NCBI GenBank assembly: GCA_002503395.1
Contig: DARQ01000112.1
Location: 1 to 5,495, forward strand
DNA: 5,495 nucleotides
Source: Euryarchaeota archaeon UBA60
Lineage (GTDB): Archaea; Thermoplasmatota; Poseidoniia; Poseidoniales; Poseidoniaceae
Direction of reading: 5' to 3'
A program made the translations under genes and the position numbers. Positions 1 to 5,495 of the stretch are shown here, in pieces (the first letter of the stretch is position 1; the number at the start of each line of letters is the position of its first letter). The notes beneath the pieces were generated by a model. The model saw only the letters and a program-made list of their open reading frames with translations. It was not told the DNA's origin and searched no databases.

Positions 1-516
1 TCTCAAATCTGAATCACCGATGAATTGCGCCCAGCGGAAACAGTAGGTGCAATAGGCATGACAGGTCTGACCGGCAGATGGGAACAACAGAACGGTCTCC
101 GGATACTTATGCTGAACGCCATTGAGGTTGTATTCCTCATCAGGTATGTTCAAGGTCATCTGACCGGCAGGATGGGGATTCAAGTCGGCCCGGATTGTAT
201 TGACCACGGAGGAGATTCTTGACTCATCGCCACTGAGACACGCTTCCCGCAAGGCTTCACGATGTCCCTCTTCGAGCATCTTCATGGTTGGGATGAGCAA
301 GTGAAAGAAGGGATCCTCTTCAAGATCATCCCATTTGATCAGATTGTCAATCACATGGGATGAAAGACGGAAAGGAAACACCCGCGACGCCATTTGTACA
401 TCGGTCAGTACTTCTGAGAATTCAGGGTGTTTATCCGCCAATTCTGCAAGTTGGTTTCTTGTCCATGGCCGATATTTCTGAAAGGATTCGGATATGGATA
501 CCTTTTCAGCATCCAT
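1..516 (-). CDS. KamA-family radical SAM protein (lysine 2,3-aminomutase-like), N-terminal 172 residues; 3' end outside window
   Basis: Reading the minus strand from ATG at 516 gives 172 codons without a stop, running off the left edge. Residues 45-75 (RVFPFRLSSHVIDNLIKWDD...) and NPHPAGQ (113-119) are typical of this family's N-terminal region. KYPETVLLFPSAGQ then leads into the [4Fe-4S] cluster motif C152-HAY-C156-TY-C159 (bases 40-63), followed by FRWAQF. Family members are cytoplasmic enzymes using S-adenosylmethionine, a 4Fe-4S cluster and PLP to move an amino group from C2 to C3 of an amino acid. The PLP lysine and substrate-binding residues lie outside the window, so lysine, glutamate or another substrate cannot be told apart. 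The CFRW subtype differs from classical clostridial lysine aminomutase. ATG 516 is preferred: a GTG lies just upstream (519), the in-frame stop is at 544-546, and a purine-rich GAAGAGGGAG (537-528) precedes it. Confidence 0.9.
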   Translation of the reverse strand, partial: MDAEKVSISESFQKYRPWTRNQLAELADKHPEFSEVLTDVQMASRVFPFRLSSHVIDNLIKWDDLEEDPFFHLLIPTMKMLEEGHREALREACLSGDESRISSVVNTIRADLNPHPAGQMTLNIPDEEYNLNGVQHKYPETVLLFPSAGQTCHAYCTYCFRWAQFIGDSDLR

Positions 517-552
517 CACAGTCGAGGCTCCCTCTTCATTCGTTCACCAACA

Positions 553-563
553 GAATATATTTC
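553..563 (-). promoter_or_regulatory. Candidate archaeal TATA box for kamA
   Basis: On the minus strand these bases read GAAATATATTC, an A/T-only core of the kind bound by archaeal TBP. Its centre lies about 42 bases before the ATG at 516. With the usual spacing of about 26 bases from TATA box to transcription start, the transcript would begin near 532-534, giving a leader under 20 bases that keeps most of the purine-rich stretch at 528-537. A second, weaker element (CATATAG, around 574-580) could serve instead. Assignment rests on composition and spacing only. Confidence 0.4.
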
Positions 564-590
564 GAGAGACTACTATATGAGGTCTATGGT

Positions 591-604
591 TGGATTTCAA
601 TCCA
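591..604. repeat. 14-base palindrome upstream of the kamA promoter, possible operator
   Basis: TGGATTTCAATCCA has perfect 6-base arms (591-596 and 599-604) around TC. It sits 28 bases upstream of the candidate TATA box and 75-88 bases before the kamA start, a position where an archaeal activator could bind. As an RNA hairpin the 2-base loop is too tight for all six pairs, so a DNA-level role is more likely. It may also be chance. Confidence 0.25.
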
Positions 605-726
605 CAAACAAATCGTTCTGCTTGAGATTCGAGCGGTTCATGCTCAACACCAATTCAACTCACAATGAGTTTCCAAGGATCTGTTGAATACCCAAGTTGG
701 ATGCTCAACTAATCGTATTCGGATAG

Positions 727-758
727 GTTGGAAGGGTCAATCCGAAACCCCTTCCAAC
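727..758. repeat. Perfect 10-bp inverted repeat downstream of the protease gene
   Basis: GTTGGAAGGG (727-736) and CCCTTCCAAC (749-758) are exact reverse complements around a 12-base loop, with one further possible G-T pair outside (726/759). In the protease mRNA this hairpin would begin 81 bases after the stop codon. No T-run follows it on the minus strand, so it does not look like an intrinsic terminator. It could protect or mark the mRNA 3' end, or be a DNA site. A second repeat interlocks with it (718-724 with 740-746). Confidence 0.5.
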
Positions 759-785
759 TGAATATGGTAGTTTGATGGGCTTTGC

Positions 786-810
786 GTGGGTCAGTTTGGC
801 CGCTACCCAC
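786..810. repeat. Short inverted repeat just after the protease stop codon
   Basis: GTGGGT (786-791) and ACCCAC (805-810) form a 6-bp stem around a 13-base loop. The stem can be extended by AG/CT (793-794 with 803-804) if C792 bulges. It begins 29 bases after the protease stop codon on the minus strand. No T-run follows, so a terminator role is unsupported; it may be a weak 3'-UTR hairpin. Confidence 0.25.
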
Positions 811-838
811 CGTATTGGTTTTATCAAGGCGAGGGGGG

Positions 839-3800
839 TCAGCGTTTGAAATTGACATTCCGCACCAACGGTGGAGGTGGCCGTTCCAAAACCGAGGATG
901 AGTGTTTCAAGGTCATCCGTTCCTGCTCGACCGTGAATGCCGCACCGTCGCTTAATTTCTGCAACTGCTTACGCTGACTCACCTTTATTCTCCTGACGAT
1001 GAACAGCAGGGAGAGGACTACTGCGGCCAAGAACGGTATCGTCAAGGAAGGGTCATTCGGGTCGATTGGGATATATTTACTCCAACCATCATTCAAGGAA
1101 TCATTGGTATTTTCGGATGGCGCGGTGACATTGCTTATTTGCACACCCTCGACATTGATGATGAATGACTCGATATCCATCGCCGTAGTTCCCCCGGGCT
1201 CAAAGGCCAGAATCGAGGTGTCGATCTGCCCGGCGGAATTTGCCCGACCGGTGAAGGTCACCGATGCCGTGGCATCACTGGAGCCACTAGCCCCGAGGAA
1301 GACGGCGCGCTGACTAAGTGTTGCGGTTACACCTCCGGGGAATTGCCATTTCAGCACAATAACCAGTGAACTGCTCATCGCATTGGTGACGGTGCAGGAA
1401 ATCGCGATTTCTTCAAGTGAGGCCAAGGTTGTGTCGATTGAATCTGGAGAACAGGAAATGTCGACTTCGGCGACGTTCTTGTTGGCATCATTTGGCCAAT
1501 GGTCGACCATCACCGCTCCGGAGCTGATATTGTCGCCAAAACCGTCTCCATCACTATCAGCCCACTGCGAAATCACGGTGGGAAAGGCATCGAATTCATC
1601 AGCCCAGCCATCGCGGTCGCTATCGATGCAACCATACTTTCCGCCACCGGTTGAATCGCCGGGGGATGAAGGGCAAGTATCAGCTTGGCTACCATTTGGA
1701 TTATCACCAAAGCCATCGCTGTCCAAATCAATCCATTGTGAAGACTCATTTGGAAAAGCATCTGCACCCATCGCAATCGTCCACGAGAAATTGTATGCTT
1801 CCGGAACTCCATCACCATCAGAATCAGAACAACCATATCTTCCGATAGAAGAATTTCCAGCTATTTCCGGGCAATCATCGGCGGTCGTACCTTGAGGATT
1901 ATCGCCAAAGCCATCGCTGTCGTTATCCTCCCATTGAGTGACGTCATTGGGAAAAGCATCAGCCTCCCCGTTCGGATGGGCTAGGAATACAGCATCGCTA
2001 TTCGAGTATCCATCGCCGTCCGAATCCGTACATCCGAGACGGTCCAAGGTTGAGTTGCCACCAGAGCTCGGACAGGCGTCTGGGGAAAGGCCGGTTTGGT
2101 TATCGCCGTAGCCGTCACCATCGGTATCATTCCATTGCGAGGCCAAGTTCGGGAAGGCATCGGCACCATCTGCTGGCGACCACCCACTTCCTGGGTCGGA
2201 GTATCCGTCGCCATCACTATCTGGACAGCCCTTGCGGTCGAGGGTAGAAGTTCCTGCCAAGGTGTCACAATCATCATCGAGCAGGTCGTCAAATTGGTCC
2301 TGGTCATCGTCCACCCAGCGTAGAATATCATCCGGGAATGCATCGGCACCATCCGACCAATCCCAACCATCGGTTGGGTTGGAATAGGTGTCGCCATCAC
2401 TATCGTAACAACCTTGACGGTCGGCGGTGGAATTGCCATATACCGTCGGACAGTCATCATACAGGGCGGCCGGACTGGGATTGTCGCCGTAACCATCACC
2501 GTCGGAATCCAGCCATTGTTCGTTCTCATCATCGAATGCGTCACCATCATCCGAATATCCATCGCCATCGCTGTCGGGACAACCCAATACATCGAGGGTG
2601 GAACTTCCGACCTCAGTCGGGCAGCCGTCGCCTTCGAATCCAGCACCGTTATCACCGTAGCCATCGCTATCGGTATCATTCCATTGCGTTATCTCATTGG
2701 GAAAAGCGTCGATTAGATTGGCCCATCCATCGAGATCGGAATCCAAGCACCCGAAGGTCCCTCCCTCAAATGAATTACCGCTGACCGAAGGACAGTCATC
2801 GCCATTGGTTCCATCTGGGTCATCACCGTAGCCATCGCCATCGCTATCGGCACTTTGAGTTGCGTCATCAGGAAATACATCGACATTGTCGGGCACACCG
2901 TCACTATCGGTATCGGCACATCCAATGCTACCGACAACGATTGAACTCCCAGCCACGGCAGGGCAATCATCACCGTTGGTGCCACTGGAACTGTCACCAA
3001 AGCCATCTCCATCGGTATCATTCCATTGCGTTGGTTCGGTGGGAAATGCATCGGCGTGCCCTACTGGATGTGCAGGGTGCTCGGCATCGGGGTTCGACCA
3101 CCCGTCACCATCGTTATCGGCGCAACCATAGCGGTCATTGTAAGACGAGGGTATCATCCCTCCACCTACATCGGGGCAGTCGTCGGGTTGGTAGGCATTA
3201 TCGTACCACTGCCCGACCGGTGTGGAGGCATTTTCACGGCTTGAATTCCACGAGGTGTTGGCCCAATTATCACCGTAGCCATCGCCATCGCTATCCTGCC
3301 ACTGAGTCTTTTCGCTCAGGAATGCATCGGCAATACCGACCGGATGAGCCGGTGCACTGCCATCAGGGTTTGACCAGCCATCACCGTCACCATCGGGGCA
3401 ACCGAATCTGTCTTCGGTCGAATTGCCGACTGCCGATGTGCAACCATCTGCACCTTGGGCAGTCGTCCAGCCAGCGTCAGGGTTGGAATAGCCATCACTA
3501 TCATCATCAGGACACCCGGTTCTATCGATGGTCGAGGTACCCGATTCGGTGGTACAATCGTCGGGGGTGATGCCAGCCGGGTTATCGCCATAGGCATCGC
3601 CATCGGTATTCTCCCACTGGGTCGGCTCATTTGGGAAGGCATCGGCAGAGCCGGTGGGGTGTGCCGGTGCACCCGGATCTGGATTGGAGTAACCATCACC
3701 GTCACTATCCGGGCAACCCTGTCTGTCTTCGGTCGAATTACCGAAGGTGTTGAGGCAATCATCATCTCCATCAATCACCCCATCGACATCGGCGTCTTGG

Positions 3801-5495
3801 GTCAGGTTGACCAAGGTGTAATTGGCTGAAATGGCCACTGAGAACATCTGTGGCCCGGTAGGCACGCTTGCTCCCGTGATGTGAACTTCCCAAGTTCCCA
3901 CTGCCGGAGATGCGAAGTCGGCGCCGATGATATTGTCGAGGGTGTTGGTGTCGTTGACCCAAGAGCCATCTGGCTTCTTGATGTTCAGATTCAACTGATT
4001 CACAAGATGGGGGCCAGCCCCGGGTGAACTGGCAGGGTCGGTCCAGACCAACATCAGTCGCATGTCGGGTGCACTGGAGGGGACCGCGAAAGAGTAGGCG
4101 CGTTCTTCCCCGGTTGCGACCCCTTCGTTATCGACAAATGAAGTATCCACTGCTGCCCGAATATTAAGCCGCCCCCAGCCTTCATGATAATTTGGAGCAT
4201 CTTCCCCAGCACCGTTGGTTACGTCGGAATACTGCCCCATCATATCGTTGGCATTGGCGGTCATAATCGCCTTGATGAGGGAACTTGAGACATTCTCATG
4301 CCCGACATTATCGTAAAGATGCTGGTACAGTAATGCTGCAACTCCAGCAGTCAGAGGGGTGGCCATGCTGGTGCCGCCCTTGTAGCAATAATGGGCGTTA
4401 TTGGCGTCCGAGATCGGAAGGTACCCCCAGCCACATTCTGTCGCCGCCCGGGCATAATTCGATTTGGTCGATAAGATGTAAGTGCCCGGCGCAGAAATGT
4501 CGGGTTTCTGCCTCCCATCATCGGTAGGCCCTCTACTTGAGAAAGTCGCCATCCCCGAAATATTATCGGTATTGGTACTCGACCCACTACCAGCATCAGT
4601 GTATACGATTGGTCGGTTATTTTCAGAAGCACCAACTGTTATGACATTCTTTCCGGTTGCGGGGGAGCCGAGAGAGTCATCATCGATTTCTCCGTTTGAG
4701 TTAGAGTCGGTACCTGAATTTCCTGCAGCAAAAAGTATCGTCATATTGGGATAGGCATTACTAGCTGTGTCAACCTGCATTGTACCTGAGTTGTACTCGC
4801 CAAAGCATGAAGCGCAGGTCATTGAGGACCAAGAGTTGGTGTGAACATTAGAATTATTTTCGGCCGCCAAGTCCATGAAATCTTTGAGGTTATTTGGTAA
4901 TGCCAGAATATAGGCGCCATTGCATATTTGCTCAAATGCCTGGAATAACAGATTTGCCTCCGGAGCAGAACCTTTGATCAAACCAGAAGAATTTGTCCCA
5001 TCACCGAGTACTGACCCAGCGACGTGAGTCCCATGACTATGGGTGTCGGAAGCTCCGTCGTCAAATACTGAGTTACTACTACAACTACCTTGGGAACTTG
5101 TTGGAATTGGAAACGAGACAATGCCGGTGATGTGGTCTGAGAAATCGCCGTGCATCTCTGAATCATTTACACCGTTATGTAATCCTGAGTCCGTAACAGT
5201 GACGATTATTCCCGAGCCATCGAGGTCGGACCAACTTGAATTGACGGAAGCCATGTTGCTGGCGACCCAACTGGTGTTGAGTACCTCATCTGCGACCTCA
5301 TTGGTGTACTGATATACAGGTAGGGGCTCGATCCATTCTACCGCTTCGCTACTGGATATTTTGGCGATTCCGGCATTATCTGTGGCGACGGTGGCCCACC
5401 GTTCATTGTGTGAAAAGACGTTTATTCCGGGTAAATCGGGGAGTTCGGTTCCAGACAGAACGAGATTGAAAGTGCCGTAGTTTTCCTTCACCGTG
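839..5495 (-). CDS. Cell-surface subtilisin-like serine protease (S8, KP-43-like) with Ca-binding repeat stalk and C-terminal membrane anchor; 5' end outside window
   Basis: Predicted extracellular endopeptidase anchored in the cytoplasmic membrane. The frame is open to the right edge, so the GTG at 5491 (residue 1 here) is probably internal; signal peptide and most of the propeptide are missing. Residues 1-75 resemble a propeptide end (WIEP, 53-56). The S8 domain (about 90-448) shows the catalytic triad Asp101 (TVTDSG), His153 (HGTHVAG) and Ser375 (GGTSMATP), plus Asn258 (FAAGNSG); six Cys suggest disulfides. Residues 451-560 match the jelly-roll of Bacillus KP-43-type proteases (LVNQLNL, PTGPQMFSVAI). 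Then come acidic TSP3-like repeats (564-1343), an Ig-like domain with Cys1347/Cys1366 (1341-1453), a membrane helix (1482-1499), RR.K..QRK and a tail with PPPP. It has about 30 N-X-S/T sequons. Known KP-43-like enzymes lack such a stalk. Protease identity is sure; substrate is unknown. Confidence 0.95.
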   Translation of the reverse strand, partial: TVKENYGTFNLVLSGTELPDLPGINVFSHNERWATVATDNAGIAKISSSEAVEWIEPLPVYQYTNEVADEVLNTSWVASNMASVNSSWSDLDGSGIIVTVTDSGLHNGVNDSEMHGDFSDHITGIVSFPIPTSSQGSCSSNSVFDDGASDTHSHGTHVAGSVLGDGTNSSGLIKGSAPEANLLFQAFEQICNGAYILALPNNLKDFMDLAAENNSNVHTNSWSSMTCASCFGEYNSGTMQVDTASNAYPNMTILFAAGNSGTDSNSNGEIDDDSLGSPATGKNVITVGASENNRPIVYTDAGSGSSTNTDNISGMATFSSRGPTDDGRQKPDISAPGTYILSTKSNYARAATECGWGYLPISDANNAHYCYKGGTSMATPLTAGVAALLYQHLYDNVGHENVSSSLIKAIMTANANDMMGQYSDVTNGAGEDAPNYHEGWGRLNIRAAVDTSFVDNEGVATGEERAYSFAVPSSAPDMRLMLVWTDPASSPGAGPHLVNQLNLNIKKPDGSWVNDTNTLDNIIGADFASPAVGTWEVHITGASVPTGPQMFSVAISANYTLVNLTQDADVDGVIDGDDDCLNTFGNSTEDRQGCPDSDGDGYSNPDPGAPAHPTGSADAFPNEPTQWENTDGDAYGDNPAGITPDDCTTESGTSTIDRTGCPDDDSDGYSNPDAGWTTAQGADGCTSAVGNSTEDRFGCPDGDGDGWSNPDGSAPAHPVGIADAFLSEKTQWQDSDGDGYGDNWANTSWNSSRENASTPVGQWYDNAYQPDDCPDVGGGMIPSSYNDRYGCADNDGDGWSNPDAEHPAHPVGHADAFPTEPTQWNDTDGDGFGDSSSGTNGDDCPAVAGSSIVVGSIGCADTDSDGVPDNVDVFPDDATQSADSDGDGYGDDPDGTNGDDCPSVSGNSFEGGTFGCLDSDLDGWANLIDAFPNEITQWNDTDSDGYGDNGAGFEGDGCPTEVGSSTLDVLGCPDSDGDGYSDDGDAFDDENEQWLDSDGDGYGDNPSPAALYDDCPTVYGNSTADRQGCYDSDGDTYSNPTDGWDWSDGADAFPDDILRWVDDDQDQFDDLLDDDCDTLAGTSTLDRKGCPDSDGDGYSDPGSGWSPADGADAFPNLASQWNDTDGDGYGDNQTGLSPDACPSSGGNSTLDRLGCTDSDGDGYSNSDAVFLAHPNGEADAFPNDVTQWEDNDSDGFGDNPQGTTADDCPEIAGNSSIGRYGCSDSDGDGVPEAYNFSWTIAMGADAFPNESSQWIDLDSDGFGDNPNGSQADTCPSSPGDSTGGGKYGCIDSDRDGWADEFDAFPTVISQWADSDGDGFGDNISSGAVMVDHWPNDANKNVAEVDISCSPDSIDTTLASLEEIAISCTVTNAMSSSLVIVLKWQFPGGVTATLSQRAVFLGASGSSDATASVTFTGRANSAGQIDTSILAFEPGGTTAMDIESFIINVEGVQISNVTAPSENTNDSLNDGWSKYIPIDPNDPSLTIPFLAAVVLSLLFIVRRIKVSQRKQLQKLSDGAAFTVEQERMTLKHSSSVLERPPPPLVRNVNFKR
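1463..3802 (-). repeat. Tandem acidic Ca-binding (thrombospondin type 3-like) repeat array inside the protease gene
   Basis: Residues 564-1343 of the protease form about 11 imperfect units plus a partial last one. Unit boundaries, taken after each QW (or equivalent), are 564-626, 627-731, 732-823, 824-880, 881-937, 938-993, 994-1059, 1060-1120, 1121-1187, 1188-1253, 1254-1310 and 1311-1343. A typical unit reads DSDGDGYGDN, a short linker, DDCP, G.ST.DR.GC, a second DSDGDGYSN loop, then ADAFPN..TQW. Each therefore carries two Asp-rich DxDxDG loops of the calcium-binding type and two Cys, 14-18 positions apart. Unit length varies from 56 to 105 residues because of insertions before ADAFPN and one collapsed double unit. 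By analogy with thrombospondin type 3 repeats the array should be a rigid, calcium-dependent spacer. The biased GAY/GGN codons keep several other frames open, producing long spurious ORFs on both strands. Confidence 0.9.

Larger units (their letters stand above)
517..838. other. Intergenic region between protease stop and kamA start
   Basis: These 322 bases hold no convincing gene on either strand. Short plus-strand ORFs reaching in from the left are antisense shadows of kamA. No tRNA or other recognisable RNA fold was found. The minus (coding) strand has no run of four or more T, so a euryarchaeal oligo-T terminator after the protease is not apparent and some read-through into kamA is possible. 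The region does contain inverted repeats and a TATA-like element, listed separately, and a 9-base direct repeat ATGCTCAAC at 640-648 and 701-709. Confidence 0.7.

Noticed and set aside
622..647. Possible tRNA fragment around GATTCGAGCGGTTC with flanking short stems
   Set aside because: Only a 5-bp and a 4-bp stem are present; there is no acceptor stem, D arm or anticodon arm arrangement.
360..687. Two overlapping plus-strand ORFs (360-668 and 427-687) between kamA and the intergenic region
   Set aside because: They lie largely antisense to kamA, whose minus-strand reading gives clear family motifs. They have no recognisable domain and no convincing start signal.
819..822. TTTT on the plus strand near 819-822 as a terminator
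   Set aside because: It would act only on a plus-strand transcript, and no plus-strand gene ends here; on the minus strand it reads AAAA.
1..869. Functional link between the PPPP tail of the protease and the neighbouring KamA (bacterial EpmB helps modify EF-P, which relieves polyproline stalling)
   Set aside because: Archaea use hypusinated aIF5A rather than beta-lysylated EF-P, the KamA branch seen here is not clearly EpmB, and adjacency of two genes alone is weak.
1573..3774. Long open frames on both strands within the repeat region, for example plus 2860-3570 (His/Arg-rich) and minus 1981-2679 (Met/Thr-rich)
   Set aside because: They are alternate-frame readings of the GAY-GGN-GAY repeats, which rarely make stop codons. 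Their products are low-complexity, match no family I recognise and vanish outside the array.
1463..3802. CRISPR array or non-coding satellite, suggested by regular repetition of CCATCGCCATCGCTATC-like strings
   Set aside because: Repeats are imperfect, units vary in length, and one minus-strand frame runs through all of them and encodes a coherent acidic repeat protein joined to a protease.

Overview
The window holds two genes, both on the minus strand and both cut by a window edge, separated by 322 bases without a gene. Transcription runs from high to low coordinates. Most of the window (839-5495) is the body and 3' end of a very large secreted, membrane-anchored subtilisin-family protease. 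The left edge (1-516) is the 5' part of a radical-SAM enzyme of the lysine 2,3-aminomutase (KamA) family. The KamA gene contains no ATG-to-stop ORF inside the window and shows only when the minus strand is read through the left edge.

The likely source is a planktonic marine archaeon of the Marine Group II/III Euryarchaeota (Ca. Poseidoniia). This is an inference from three features: long arrays of acidic DSDGDGYGDN / ADAFPN..TQW units behind a secreted enzyme domain, a single C-terminal membrane anchor with a basic cytoplasmic tail, and a TATA-box-like element before kamA. No ribosomal or other marker gene is present, so a marine bacterium is not excluded.

The protease (numbered from the GTG codon at 5491) is laid out as follows. 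Residues 1-75 are the end of an inhibitory propeptide. Residues about 90-448 are an S8 catalytic domain with an intact Asp101/His153/Ser375 triad and Asn258 oxyanion residue. Residues about 451-560 are a KP-43-type jelly-roll domain. Residues 564-1343 are a Ca-binding repeat stalk with 12 regularly spaced Cys pairs. Residues about 1341-1453 are an Ig-like beta-sandwich, 1482-1499 a transmembrane helix, and about 50 more residues form a charged tail. It reads as a cell-surface protease held away from the membrane on a calcium-stiffened, disulfide-stapled and probably glycosylated stalk.

The 517-838 gap has no oligo-T terminator on the coding strand. It does have several inverted repeats and a plausible archaeal promoter about 40 bases before kamA. 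Nothing in the window ties the two genes functionally.

No new multi-gene system is visible. The most interesting material is the internal evolution of the stalk: strict Cys register, a collapsed double unit, a sequon-rich insertion, and blocks identical at the DNA level between distant units.
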